From CAYTZH01 sp964442285 (GTDB lineage Bacteria > Myxococcota_A > UBA9160 > JAFDET01): a stretch of DNA of 64,000 bases. Both the position numbers and the translations under genes were made by a program. Below are positions 17,901-26,834 of the stretch, piece by piece. Position 1 is the stretch's first letter. Each line of letters begins with the position of its first letter. The notes under the pieces were generated by a model. The model was not told the origin of the DNA and did not search any database. It saw only the letters and a list, made by a program, of their open reading frames with translations. The stretch is from NCBI GenBank assembly GCA_964442285.1, contig CAYTZH010000001.1:1-64000 (forward strand), written 5' to 3'.

Positions 17901-19610
17901 CTACGCCGCCTGGGGCCCCCGCACCAGCCGGCCCGGCAGGGCGCCGGTGGGCTCGCCGTTCTCGAAGGTGACCTCGCCGGCCTGGATCGTGGCGCGGTAG
18001 CCGCGGGCCCTCTGCACCAGGCGGCGGCTGTCGGCGGGCAGGTCGTGGACCATCTCCGGCGGGTCGATGGCCAGGTTCTCCCAGTCGACGAGGTTCACGT
18101 CGGCGCGCAGGCCCGGCGCGAGCAGGCCCCGGTCGCGCAGCCCGTAGAGCTCGGCGGTGCGACGGGTCTGGCCGTGGACGGCCCACTCCAGGGGCAGGCG
18201 TTCGCCGCGCTCCCGGTCCCGCACCCAGTAGGTGAGCAGGTAGGTGGGGGCGCTGGCGTCGCAGATCAGCCCGCAGTGGGCGCCGCCGTCGGAGAGGCCG
18301 AGGACCGTCTCGGGGTGCTGCAGCATCTCGCGGATCGGCGCGAAGTCGCCGTCGGCGAAGTTCAGGATCGGGAAGTAGAGCAGCTCGCGGCCGTCGCGCT
18401 GCAGCAGCAGCTCGTAGGCCACCTCCTGGGGCGTGCAGCCCCGGCGCTCGGCCATGGCCTTCACGCTCTGGTCGGGCGTCGGCTCGTAGTCCGGCGGGTC
18501 GCCCAGCGGGAAGAGCTTGTGGAAGCTCTGGGCCACGAAGGCGGCCAGGGGGTTCGCCACCTGGGGCTGCTCCGCGAGCATTCGCCGGCGCACCTCCGGG
18601 TCGCGCAGGCGCGCCACCCGCTCTGCCAGGGGCAGGTGCGCCAGCGCCCGGTAGGTCTGGTGGTAGAGGAACGGGTGGGCCGTGCCCTCGAGGCCCATCA
18701 GGATGCCCGTCGGTCGCACCGCCACCTGGGGCACGATGCGCGCGCCCTCCTCGGCCGCGCGGGAGGACGCGTCGAGGAGCCTGCGCCACTGGCCCGGGTC
18801 CACGTCGTTCTGCAGACACGCAAAGGTGACGGGCCGCCCGGTGTCCTTGGACAGCTGGGCCATCCAGGCGAACTCCCGGTCCTCGGGGGCCAGGTCCGAC
18901 GCCATCTCGAACACGCCCTGGCCGAGCTCGCCCAGCACCCGGCCGATGCCCAGCAGCTCGTCCTCGGCGGCGAAGGTGCCGGGCACCGGCTCGCCGTCCA
19001 CGGCCCGGTGCAGCAGGGTGCGCGAGGTGGTGAAGCCCAGGGCGCCCGCGGCGATCCCCTCGCGCACGATGGCGGCCATGGCCTCGATGTCCTCGGGCGT
19101 GGGCTTCTCGTTCTTGGCGCCGCGCTCGCCCATGACGTAGGCGCGCACCGCGCCGTGGGGCACCTGGGCGGCCACGTCGAGGGCCCGGCCCATGCCCTCG
19201 AGGGCGTCCAGGTACTCGGGGAAGGTCTCCCAGCTCCAGCGGATGCCCTCGGAGAGGGCCGTGCCCGGGATGTCCTCCACGCCCTCCATCAGGCCGATCA
19301 GCCAGTCGTGGCGGTCGGGGCGCGCGGGGGCGAAGCCCACGCCGCAGTTGCCCATCACGACCGTGGTGACGCCATGCCAGCACGAGGGGGTGAGCCACGG
19401 GTCCCAGGTGACCTGGCCGTCGTAGTGGGTGTGGATGTCGACGAAGCCGGGCGTGACCAGGAGGCCGTCGGCGTCCAGCTCGCGCCGCCCCGGGGCGGAG
19501 ACGTCGCCGACGGCGGCGATGCGGTCTCCGTCGATGGCCACGTCGCCCGTGCGGGCCGGGGCGCCGCTGCCGTCGACGAGGGTGCCGCCGCGAATCACCA
19601 GGTCGTGCAT
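17901..19610 (-). CDS. N-acyl-D-amino-acid deacylase-type amidohydrolase
   Basis: 569-aa metal-dependent hydrolase of the amidohydrolase superfamily. The metal-binding HTHYDGQ lies near residue 60 in TPGFVDIHTHYDGQVTWDP. GNCGVGFAP (Cys ligand) follows near 95, and LSDGGAHCGLI near 455 provides the catalytic aspartate. This combination is typical of D-aminoacylases and related enzymes acting on N-acyl-D-amino acids; the substrate could be another cyclic amide. ATG 19610 follows GGAGGAG. It starts 29 bases after ppk1 ends. Confidence 0.88.
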   Translation of the reverse strand: MHDLVIRGGTLVDGSGAPARTGDVAIDGDRIAAVGDVSAPGRRELDADGLLVTPGFVDIHTHYDGQVTWDPWLTPSCWHGVTTVVMGNCGVGFAPARPDRHDWLIGLMEGVEDIPGTALSEGIRWSWETFPEYLDALEGMGRALDVAAQVPHGAVRAYVMGERGAKNEKPTPEDIEAMAAIVREGIAAGALGFTTSRTLLHRAVDGEPVPGTFAAEDELLGIGRVLGELGQGVFEMASDLAPEDREFAWMAQLSKDTGRPVTFACLQNDVDPGQWRRLLDASSRAAEEGARIVPQVAVRPTGILMGLEGTAHPFLYHQTYRALAHLPLAERVARLRDPEVRRRMLAEQPQVANPLAAFVAQSFHKLFPLGDPPDYEPTPDQSVKAMAERRGCTPQEVAYELLLQRDGRELLYFPILNFADGDFAPIREMLQHPETVLGLSDGGAHCGLICDASAPTYLLTYWVRDRERGERLPLEWAVHGQTRRTAELYGLRDRGLLAPGLRADVNLVDWENLAIDPPEMVHDLPADSRRLVQRARGYRATIQAGEVTFENGEPTGALPGRLVRGPQAA

Positions 19611-19639
19611 GTCGGGTCTCCTCCCGCCAGGGAAGGAGT

Positions 19640-21949
19640 CTACCGTGCTGGCGAGCGGCGGGCTCCGATGCCCTGGGGCTTGCGGCGGCGCATGCGGATG
19701 GCCTTGCTGTGGGCGCGCAGGGCGCGCTCCGCCAGCCGCTGGTGGCAGCCCTGCGCCGCCCGCCCGCGCGCGGGCCGCCGCTGGACGTAGCTGCCGTCGG
19801 GCTGCATGTCCCAGGCGCAGCGCTGGTCCTCGAGCTGGATGTCGAGCAGCGCCTGGAGCTCGCCCTGGAGCGCGGCCTCCTCGATGGGGACCAGCACCTC
19901 GACCCGGCTCTGCAGGTTGCGGCTCATGCAGTCGGCCGAGCCGATGTAGTACTCGTCGTTGCCGCCGTTGCGGAAGTGGCACAGTCGCGCGTGCTCGAGG
20001 AAGCGGCCCACGATGCTCACCACCCGCACGCTCTCGGAGATGCCAGGCAGCCCCGGGCGCAGCCGACAGGTGTCGCGGACGATCAGGTCCACCTGCACCC
20101 CCGCCTCCGCAGCGCGGTAGAGGGCGCGGGTGATGTCCGGGTCCTCCAGGGCGTTCATCTTCATCTGGATCAGGCCCGGCGTGCTCTCGTCGTGGAGCTG
20201 GATCTCCCGTTGGATCTTCTCCAGCAGCGCGGCCTTCAGGATCGCCGGCGCCGGCAGGATCTTCTGGTAGCGACGCTTGGGCTTGTAGCCCGTGGTCAGG
20301 TAGTTGAAGAGCTCGGTCAGGTCGGCGCCGATGCCGTCGTCGCTGGTGAGCAGGCCGAGGTCGGCGTAGACGCGGGCCGTGTCCTCGTGGTAGTTGCCCG
20401 TCCCGAGATGGGCGTAGCGGCGCAGGCCGTTGTAGTCCTGGCGCACCACGAGGATGGTCTTGCAGTGGGTCTTGAGGCCCACCACGCCGTAGGTGACGTG
20501 GATGCCCACCTCTTCCAGCTTGTTGGCGAACTGGATGTTGGCGTGCTCGTCGAAGCGGGCCTTCAGCTCCACCACCACCGCCACCTGCTTGCCGTTGCTG
20601 GCGGCCTCCATGAGCAGATCGATGACCTGGCTCTCCGGGGAGACCCGGTAGAGGGTCATCTTGATGGCGCGCACCTTCGGGTCGCGAGCCGCCTCGCGCA
20701 GGAAGCGCAGCACCGAAGACTGGAACGACTCGTACGGGTGGTGCAGCAGGATGGAGCCGCGGTCGCGGATCGTGTGGAAGATGCTGCGGTCGTCCAGGAG
20801 GCGGGGCGCGTCCACGGGCCGAAGGGGCGGGTCGTGGAGCTCCTGGACGTCGAGCCTGGTCAGCTCCCAGAGGTCGACGAGGCCCAGGCGCCCTTCCACC
20901 TCGAATACGTCGCTGGCCTCGTCGAGGCCGAGCTCGGCAGCGAGCATGCCCCGGTGGAGGTCGGTCATGCCCCGCTCCACCTGCAGGCGCACGATGGGTG
21001 CGAACTTGCGGTCGCGCAGCTCCGACTCGATCAGCGCCAGCAGGTCGTCGGCTTCCTCCTCGTCCCGCTCCACGTGGGCGTTGCGGGTGAGCCGGAAGAG
21101 CTCGACCCGGTCGACCTCCATGCCGGGGAAGAGCAGGTCGAGGTTCGCGGCCATCACGTCCTCGAGGGCCACGAAGGTGTCCTCGTCGCCCACCTGCTGG
21201 AAGCGCGGAATCCCGGAGCCCACCGGCACCTTCACCCGGGCCAGGAGGGGCACCGGGTCCTTCGGATGGTGCAGGGTCACGAGCAGGTTCAGGGAGAGGT
21301 TCGAGACGAAGGGGAACGGGTGCGCCGGGTCGATGCCCTGGGGCGTGACCAGCGGGAAGATGTTGCGCAGGTAGTGCTCGCGGAGCTCCACGCGCTGGGG
21401 CTCCTCGAGGTCGCGCCAGCGGGCCAGGCGGATGCCGTTGCGGGTGAGTGCGCGCACCAGCACCGTCATGGCGTCGCGCTTGCGCTGCTCCAGCTCGCGG
21501 ATCACCGCGTGACAGGCGGCGAGCTGCTCCCGAGGCGTGCGCCCGTCGATGGTCTTTTCGGTGACACCGGCCTCGATCTGCTCCTTGAGGCCGCCGATCC
21601 GCTTCATGAAGAACTCGTCGAGGTTGCCGCTGGCGATGGCCAGGAACTTCACCCGTTCGAGCAGCGGCGTGCGCTCGTCCTCCGCCTCGTGGAGCACCCG
21701 CTGGTTGAAGGCGAGCCAGGTCAGCTCGCGGTTGAGGTAGAACTCGGGCGAGCCCAGATCGGCCGGGCGCTTGGTCTGGCGCTTGGGGCGCTCGCCTTCG
21801 ACCACCCGCAGTCTGCTGTCGCTGCTCACCGGGGCCTCCGCGCCCCCCGGCGCGGCGGTCTCCGGCGCGGGCTTGCGAACGGAGTCCGGACCAGGGGTAG
21901 GCCCCCGATCCTGCACGATTCCTGCCGGCTCTTCCCGTTTCAAAACCAT
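19640..21949 (-). CDS. ppk1: Polyphosphate kinase 1
   Basis: Makes long-chain polyphosphate from ATP at the membrane. 769 aa, slightly long because of a basic C-terminal tail (RMRRRKPQGIGARR). EFYLNRELTWLAFNQRVL opens the N domain. RYAHLGTGNYHE near residue 510 holds the phosphorylated histidine. IKMTLYRVSPES and KARFDEHANIQFANKLE are in the PLD-like nucleotide site, and the second conserved His is in FLEHARLCHF. Start ATG 21949 is chosen; the first ~70 residues are low-complexity, so a later start is possible. No ppx is adjacent. Confidence 0.95.
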   Translation of the reverse strand: MVLKREEPAGIVQDRGPTPGPDSVRKPAPETAAPGGAEAPVSSDSRLRVVEGERPKRQTKRPADLGSPEFYLNRELTWLAFNQRVLHEAEDERTPLLERVKFLAIASGNLDEFFMKRIGGLKEQIEAGVTEKTIDGRTPREQLAACHAVIRELEQRKRDAMTVLVRALTRNGIRLARWRDLEEPQRVELREHYLRNIFPLVTPQGIDPAHPFPFVSNLSLNLLVTLHHPKDPVPLLARVKVPVGSGIPRFQQVGDEDTFVALEDVMAANLDLLFPGMEVDRVELFRLTRNAHVERDEEEADDLLALIESELRDRKFAPIVRLQVERGMTDLHRGMLAAELGLDEASDVFEVEGRLGLVDLWELTRLDVQELHDPPLRPVDAPRLLDDRSIFHTIRDRGSILLHHPYESFQSSVLRFLREAARDPKVRAIKMTLYRVSPESQVIDLLMEAASNGKQVAVVVELKARFDEHANIQFANKLEEVGIHVTYGVVGLKTHCKTILVVRQDYNGLRRYAHLGTGNYHEDTARVYADLGLLTSDDGIGADLTELFNYLTTGYKPKRRYQKILPAPAILKAALLEKIQREIQLHDESTPGLIQMKMNALEDPDITRALYRAAEAGVQVDLIVRDTCRLRPGLPGISESVRVVSIVGRFLEHARLCHFRNGGNDEYYIGSADCMSRNLQSRVEVLVPIEEAALQGELQALLDIQLEDQRCAWDMQPDGSYVQRRPARGRAAQGCHQRLAERALRAHSKAIRMRRRKPQGIGARRSPAR

Positions 21950-22035
21950 GTCGTATCGATGGCGAAGTCGGGTCGTTTCGTCAAGCGAGCGACCCGGATC
22001 CGCCGTGGCCCGGTGACGCGCGGGCATCCCCTCGG

Positions 22036-22058
22036 GGGCCGCCCTTGAGAGGCGGCCC
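22036..22058 (-). terminator. Hairpin after the REC-GGDEF-EAL gene
   Basis: GGGCCGCC (22036-22043) and GGCGGCCC (22051-22058) form a perfect 8-bp stem with a 7-base loop, two bases after the stop at 22061. No T-tract follows on the minus strand, so it is terminator-like rather than classical. Confidence 0.4.
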
Positions 22059-22060
22059 GG

Positions 22061-23806
22061 CTAGGGGTCACCGCGCCCCGGTCCGCGCCGGAGCAGGGCC
22101 AGGAAGCGCTCGGGCGGGACCGCGGGGCTCAGCAGGAAGCCCTGCATCTCGTCGCAGCCCCGGGCCGAGAGGAAGCCCCGCTGCCCCTCGGTCTCCACGC
22201 CCTCGGCCACGACCCGGAGGTCGAGCTTCTCGGCGATCGAGAGGATCGCCTCCACGATGGCCTCGTCGTCGGGGTCGAGGGTGAGCTCGCTGACGAAGGA
22301 GCGGTCGATCTTGACCGTGTCGACCGGGACCTGCTTGAGGTGGGACAGCGACGAGAAGCCCGTGCCGAAGTCGTCGAGAGAGACGCCGATTCCCATCTGC
22401 TTCAGGTCCTGCAGGACCGCCACGCTCTCGGGACGCATCAGGGTGTACTCGGTGATCTCGAGCTCGAGCTGCTTCGGGGAGAGCCCCGAGTCCCAGAGCG
22501 CCCGCACGATCTCTTCCCGGAGCACGTCCTGGCGCACCTCGGCCGGGGACACGTTGACCGACACCCGCAGGTCGGTGAACCCCAGGTGCTTCCAGTCCGC
22601 CGCCTGCTCGCAGGCCGCCCGCAGGGTGTAGCGGCTGATGTCGCCGATCATGCCCGCGTCCTCGGCGATCGGGATGAAGTCGGCGGGCGCGATCGGCCCC
22701 AGCTCGGGGTCGGTCCAGCGCATGAGGGCCTCGGCGCCCAGGATCAGTCCGCTCCGCAGGTCGACCCGGGGCTGGTAGTGGATCTGGAGCCGCTTCTCGG
22801 CGAAGGCCTTGCGCAGCCGGCGCTCGATGCCCAGGCGGCGTCGCGCCTCGCTGTCGATCGGCTCGGAGGAGAAGCGGTAGTGGTTGCCCTGGCCGCGCTT
22901 GGCCTCGGCCATGGCCGTCTGGGCGCGCCGCAGCACGCCCTCGGCGTCGGGGGCGTCGCGCGGGAAGACGGCGATCCCGAGGGTGGCGGTGAGCCAGTAC
23001 TCGCGATCGTCCAGGATCTGGGGCTCGGCCAGGTTGGCGAGGACCTTCTCGGCCACGCGCGCCAGCTCGCGGTCCCCTCCGGCCCCCGGCAGCACCACGG
23101 CGAACTCGTCGTCGCCCACGCGCGCCACCATGTCGCTGGATCGAAGCAGACGCTCGAGACGCCGCGCGGTGTTGCGCAGGAGGGCGTCCCCCACGCGGGT
23201 GCCCAGGGCCTGGTTGATCTGCTCGAAGCGGTCGAGGTCGACGGCGAGCACGCCGATGGGGACGCCGGTCTGCTCCGCGGCCGCGACGCTGCGCTGCAGC
23301 TGCTCCAGCAGCTGGCCGCGATGGGGCAGTCCGGTCACGACGTCGCGGCTCGCGCGGTGGCGGTGGTGACGGGCCGTCCGCCGCAACGCCGTGAGGGGCT
23401 GCTGGCGCACGGCCGCCCGGCGCAGGGCGGCGTGGAGCCGGCGGTGGCTCCGGTCGTCCTCGCCGAGGGGACCCGCCACGCACTCCTGGGCGCCGAGGCG
23501 GAGTGCTTCGAGCACCGCCTCCTCGTCGGTCTTCGCGAGCAGCGCCACCACCGGCACGTCCAGCGCGGCGGCCGTCAGACGGGAGAGGGGCTCCGGATCG
23601 TCGGCCGGGACGTCGACCAGCACGGCAGCATGTCGCCCGGCCGCGAGGTCGGGCAGCGACGTCTCCAGGTCCTGCGCGGGCGTGGCGGTGAACCCCTGTC
23701 CGGCCTTCTCGATCCGACCGGCCAGCCGGGCCGCCTCGTGCAGGTCCGCGTGTACCACGAGCACGTCCGGGGTCTGCGGGGGGGCGGCTCCGGGCGAGGT
23801 CTCCAC
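22061..23806 (-). CDS. REC-like/GGDEF/EAL protein, likely a c-di-GMP phosphodiesterase
   Basis: 581 aa, soluble. Residues 1-125 resemble a response-regulator fold (DVLVVHADL, AVLVDVPA, VVALLAKTDEEAV). A GGDEF domain follows with DVVTGLPHR and the signature altered to VGDDEF near residue 229; loss of the second glycine should impair cyclase activity. The EAL domain is intact: EALMRW near 359, SVNVSP, LEITEYTL, DDFGTGFSSL near 480, VKIDRSF and AEGVET. So c-di-GMP breakdown is the likely output, with the degenerate GGDEF as a regulatory GTP site. GTG 23806 starts it. It follows the quinone reductase gene after a short gap. Confidence 0.9.
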   Translation of the reverse strand: METSPGAAPPQTPDVLVVHADLHEAARLAGRIEKAGQGFTATPAQDLETSLPDLAAGRHAAVLVDVPADDPEPLSRLTAAALDVPVVALLAKTDEEAVLEALRLGAQECVAGPLGEDDRSHRRLHAALRRAAVRQQPLTALRRTARHHRHRASRDVVTGLPHRGQLLEQLQRSVAAAEQTGVPIGVLAVDLDRFEQINQALGTRVGDALLRNTARRLERLLRSSDMVARVGDDEFAVVLPGAGGDRELARVAEKVLANLAEPQILDDREYWLTATLGIAVFPRDAPDAEGVLRRAQTAMAEAKRGQGNHYRFSSEPIDSEARRRLGIERRLRKAFAEKRLQIHYQPRVDLRSGLILGAEALMRWTDPELGPIAPADFIPIAEDAGMIGDISRYTLRAACEQAADWKHLGFTDLRVSVNVSPAEVRQDVLREEIVRALWDSGLSPKQLELEITEYTLMRPESVAVLQDLKQMGIGVSLDDFGTGFSSLSHLKQVPVDTVKIDRSFVSELTLDPDDEAIVEAILSIAEKLDLRVVAEGVETEGQRGFLSARGCDEMQGFLLSPAVPPERFLALLRRGPGRGDP

Positions 23807-23863
23807 GTCGCCCCTATCGGACGGGCGCGGAAGACTCCTGAGGCTCGGATCCCGGGCGGAGGA

Positions 23864-24895
23864 TCAGCCCGATTCCGGGCGGAGGATCACTTTTCCGAGG
23901 TTGCGCCGATCCTCGATGATGTGGTGTGCCTCGGAGGCGCGCTCGAAGGGCACCTCCGCGGCGATGACTGGCGCGACGGATCCGTCCTCGTAGGCGCGGA
24001 GAAGCTCGGCGAGCCACGCGCGAACCCGCTCGGTCTCGCGCCACAGGCTCGAAAGGTCCATTCCGAAGACGCCCTTGGTCTCGCGCATGAGCCCCGGCGG
24101 CGTGAAGCGCAGCCAGGGCGTGGTCCACGCGGCCCGCAGCGACGACACCCAGCTGCGGGACTTCTTCGCCGCCGACGCCGTCATGCCGAACATCCCGAGT
24201 CGCCCGGTGGGCGCCAGCACGCGGCAGCTCTTGGCGAAGGAGCGGCCGCCCTGGGAGTCGAGGACGAGCTCCACGCCGTGCCCCCCGGTCAGCTCCCGCA
24301 CCCGCTTCTCGAAGTCCTCGCGGTGGTAGTCGACGCAGGCGTCCACCCCGAGCGACTTCAGGAAGTCGTGCTTGTGGGCCGAGGCCGTGGCGAGGATGCG
24401 GGCGCCCGTGCGCCGGGCCAGCTGTACCGCGGCGACCCCCACGCCGCCCCCCGCGGAGTGCACCAGCACGGTCTCGTCCGCTCGCAGCCCGCCCATCCGC
24501 TCCACGAGGACGTGGGCGGTCAGGTAGTTCACCGGGAAGGCGGCGCCTTCCGCGGCGTTCATGCCAGCGGGCCGGGGCAGGGCCAGGTGCTGGGCGACGC
24601 AGACCACCTCGGCGTAGCCGCCGTAGGGGGTCAGGGCGAGCACGTCGCGACCCACCAGGGCGGAGTCGACGCCCTCGCCCACGGCGTCGACGCGGCCGGC
24701 GACCTCGAAGCCCGGGACCAGGGGCAAGGGGGGCTGCTCGGGGTAGACGCCCCAGCGGATGAGGACGTCGGCGAAGTTGACGCCGCAGGCCTCGGCGCGG
24801 ATGCGAAGCTCGCCCGGTCCGGGCACGGGCTCCTCGGCCGTCCGGAGCGCGAGTACCTCCGGCGGACCCGGGCGCGAGATCCACACCTGCTGCAA
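23864..24895 (-). CDS. Zinc-less quinone oxidoreductase family protein (MDR/VAT-1-like)
   Basis: NADPH-dependent medium-chain reductase, 343 aa. GroES-like half with EACGVNFADVLIRWG (no zinc cysteines), then a Rossmann fold with HSAGGGVGVAAVQLAR near residue 145. RVDAVGEGV and LALTPYGGYAEVV match the quinone reductase/synaptic vesicle VAT-1-like branch. The start is TTG 24895, in the family's usual position, behind a G-rich stretch. A palindrome lies 26-43 bases upstream, suggesting local repression. Reduction of quinones or enoyl compounds is likely; the substrate is unknown. Confidence 0.88.
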   Translation of the reverse strand: MQQVWISRPGPPEVLALRTAEEPVPGPGELRIRAEACGVNFADVLIRWGVYPEQPPLPLVPGFEVAGRVDAVGEGVDSALVGRDVLALTPYGGYAEVVCVAQHLALPRPAGMNAAEGAAFPVNYLTAHVLVERMGGLRADETVLVHSAGGGVGVAAVQLARRTGARILATASAHKHDFLKSLGVDACVDYHREDFEKRVRELTGGHGVELVLDSQGGRSFAKSCRVLAPTGRLGMFGMTASAAKKSRSWVSSLRAAWTTPWLRFTPPGLMRETKGVFGMDLSSLWRETERVRAWLAELLRAYEDGSVAPVIAAEVPFERASEAHHIIEDRRNLGKVILRPESG

Positions 24896-24920
24896 CGAGA
24901 CCCCCCGATCGACCCCCTCA

Positions 24921-24938
24921 GGATAGGTCAGCCTATCC
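24921..24938. promoter_or_regulatory. Palindromic operator candidate upstream of the quinone reductase
   Basis: GGATAGG-TCAG-CCTATCC is a perfect 7-bp inverted repeat, 26 bases before the TTG start at 24895. It shares the nine bases GATAGGCTG (minus strand) with the overlapping repeats at 8684-8708. Typical size for a TetR- or MarR-type dimer; no regulator is adjacent. Confidence 0.4.
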
Positions 24939-25080
24939 GCACTGTGGGCATTCCCCGTGTGATTCGGATCACTCCCCTCGGGGTGGCCCTCTCCGAGGCC
25001 CGCGTCGGGTCACGGTGGGGCCAGTGCCCCACGCTCGTGCGTCCGCGACCGGCGCTAGCCTGCCGCCGGGAGGGCAAGCC

Positions 25081-25859
25081 ATGGATCCGCAGCAGCTCAC
25101 GCAGATCGCGCTCTACGCGGCGCCGGTGGTGACGTTCGTGATCGGGGTGCTGCTCGGCCGGCGCACCGGCGGAGCGTCCCGCGCCCAGGTCGCCGCGCTC
25201 GAGGGGCAGCGCGAGGCGCTCGCCAAGGAACTCGATCGGGCGCGGTCCGAGGTGAACGCCGGCGTGGAGGCGCTCGACCAGACCCGCCAGGAGCTCGAGC
25301 AGTACCGCGGTCAGGTCGCCCAACACTTCTCGGGGACCTCCTCGCTGCTGCGCGACCTGACCCTGCAGTACCGGGCGGTCTACGACCATCTGGCGGAGGG
25401 CGCCAGCGAGCTCTGCTCCGAGGGCTTCCCGGGCCTTCCGGCCGACCTGGCGCCGGCGCTCGAGCCGCTGGCGGCCGCCTGGGCCGAGGACGCCCGCGCC
25501 TCGGCGGCCGAGGACGAGGCCGGCGATGAGCCCGAGGACGACGAAGCGCCGCTCGACGCAGCCGAGTCGGCCTTGCCCGAGGCGGAGGAAGCCCGCTCGG
25601 TGGGGGCCGGTGTCGACGAGGCCGGATCGGCCGAGCCGCGCGACGCGGACGCCGAGCCGCGCGACGCGGACGCCGAGCCGCGCGACGCGGANNNNNNNNN
25701 NNNNNNNNNNNNNNNNNNNNNNNNNNNNNNNNNNNNNNNNNNNNNNNNNNNNNNNNNNNNNNNNNNNNNNNNNNNNNNNNNNNNNNNNNNNGCGACGCGG
25801 ACGCCGAGCCGCGCGACGCGGACGCCGAGCCGCGCGACGCGGACGCGCTCCGCGCCTAG
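25081..25859 (+). CDS. ZapG/YhcB-like (DUF1043) membrane protein with heptad-repeat tail, interrupted by assembly gap
   Basis: N-terminal membrane anchor (IALYAAPVVTFVIGVLLGRR), then a coiled coil of about 60 residues, then FSGTSSLLRDLTLQYRAVYDHLAEGASELC near residue 85-113. That last block is the DUF1043 signature of ZapG/YhcB, an inner-membrane protein that links division and envelope synthesis. The acidic C-terminus runs into tandem AEPRDAD heptads broken by 100 Ns. The placeholder length throws the frame off; restoring whole repeats gives RDADAEPRDADALRA and a TAG at 25857-25859. ATG 25081 follows GGGAGGG. The stop shares CTAG with convergent sixA. Confidence 0.82.
25630..25844 (+). repeat. 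21-bp tandem repeat encoding AEPRDAD
   Basis: Unit GCCGAGCCGCGCGACGCGGAC. Copies at 25630-25650 and 25651-25671 and 20 bases of a third (25672-25691) precede the gap; 11 bases of one copy and two full copies (25803-25823, 25824-25844) follow it. All visible copies are identical, which is why assembly failed here. Confidence 0.95.
25692..25791. other. Assembly gap of exactly 100 N
   Basis: A run of 100 Ns, a common placeholder length, flanked on both sides by the same 21-bp repeat. If the repeat is uninterrupted the true missing length is 11 plus a multiple of 21. Confidence 0.98.
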
Positions 25860-26368
25860 ACCAGGTCCTTCGGGATCGAGTAGGCCGCCAGGCGCCCGCC
25901 GCCCGGCACGACGTCGTGCCAGTGCTCGAGGTCGAACTCGAGCACGGCGAGGGCGGCCGTCGGGAACTTGTCGCGCATGCGCGCGTAGGCCGCGGCGTCG
26001 CCGCCGCCCGCCAGGGCGAGGGCCAGGTCGGCGATGCCCGGGTTGTGGCCCACCAGCAGGACGCCCGCCTCCGCGTCGTCGAGGGCGTTCACCCGGCCGA
26101 GGAGCGCGCCGGCGCTGGCCAGGTAGAGGTCGGACTCCACGCTCACCCGGACCGTGGCGGGAAGCCCTTCGCGCAGTCCGTCGAGGGTCTGGCGCGTGCG
26201 CTCGGCGCTGGAGCAGAGCACCCGCGTGAAGGCCCAGGGCTGCTGGCCGAGGAAGGCCCCGACCAGCCGGGCCGCCCGCTGACCGCGGGGATCCAGGGGG
26301 CGATCCTCGTCGGCGTGGTGCCCGTCGCGGACGGCCTTGGCGTGGCGCAGCAGGGCCAGGGTCCTCAC
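25856..26368 (-). CDS. sixA: SixA-type phosphohistidine phosphatase
   Basis: Small histidine-phosphatase-fold enzyme, 170 aa. The catalytic RHA is in LALLRHAKA near residue 9, the SSAERTRQT second-site segment near 68, and the proton donor His in LLVGHNPGIADL near 118. SixA removes phosphate from HPt histidines or from phosphotransferase-system proteins. GTG 26368 overlaps the uspA stop as GTGA, so it is the coupled last gene of the nitroreductase-uspA-sixA operon. The stop shares CTAG with the ZapG-like gene on the other strand. Confidence 0.9.
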   Translation of the reverse strand: MRTLALLRHAKAVRDGHHADEDRPLDPRGQRAARLVGAFLGQQPWAFTRVLCSSAERTRQTLDGLREGLPATVRVSVESDLYLASAGALLGRVNALDDAEAGVLLVGHNPGIADLALALAGGGDAAAYARMRDKFPTAALAVLEFDLEHWHDVVPGGGRLAAYSIPKDLV

Positions 26369-26808
26369 GCGTCGTCCGCTTTGACGCTCACGACCGCGCC
26401 CGGCGTGAGGCGGTGGATCCGTTCCGCGACGCTCCCGAACACCACGTGCTTGAGCCCCGTGTTGCCGCGGGTGCCCGTCACCACCAGATCGGCCCCGATC
26501 TGCTCGGCGGTGGCGGCGACCCCCTCGGCGGGAGAGCCCTGGACCACGTGGACCTTCGCCTCCAGGCCGTGGCCGCGCAGCCTGTCGAGCGACGCCTGCA
26601 GGCGCTGCTGGGACTCGTTCTCCAGCTCGCGCACGATGGGCTCTGGCAGGTGGAGGTCGTAGGGCGAGAGCACCTCCAGCTGGGGGTGCACCACGTGGAC
26701 CAGGTGCAGCGCGGCGTCGAAGGCCCGCGCCGCTCCGATTGCCCAGTCCAGGGCGGCCTCCGCGTGGGGCGAGAAGTCGTGGGCCACCAGGATCGTTCGG
26801 ACTGCCAT
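26365..26808 (-). CDS. Universal stress protein, UspA family
   Basis: 147-aa single Usp domain. TILVAHDFSPHAEAALDWA begins the fold. The ATP-binding pattern G-2x-G-9x-G-S/T appears as GTRGNTGLKHVVFGSVAERI near residue 112, so it probably binds ATP. ATG 26808 follows GGAGAG. It starts 26 bases after the nitroreductase stop and overlaps sixA. Role: stress survival; specific signal unknown. Confidence 0.93.
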   Translation of the reverse strand: MAVRTILVAHDFSPHAEAALDWAIGAARAFDAALHLVHVVHPQLEVLSPYDLHLPEPIVRELENESQQRLQASLDRLRGHGLEAKVHVVQGSPAEGVAATAEQIGADLVVTGTRGNTGLKHVVFGSVAERIHRLTPGAVVSVKADDA

Positions 26809-26834
26809 GGATGCTCTCTCCAGACCGCGCAGGT

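Noticed and set aside
25630..25844. CRISPR-like repeats
   Set aside because: The copies are head-to-tail with no spacers, in frame and coding, so this is a protein-level tandem repeat.
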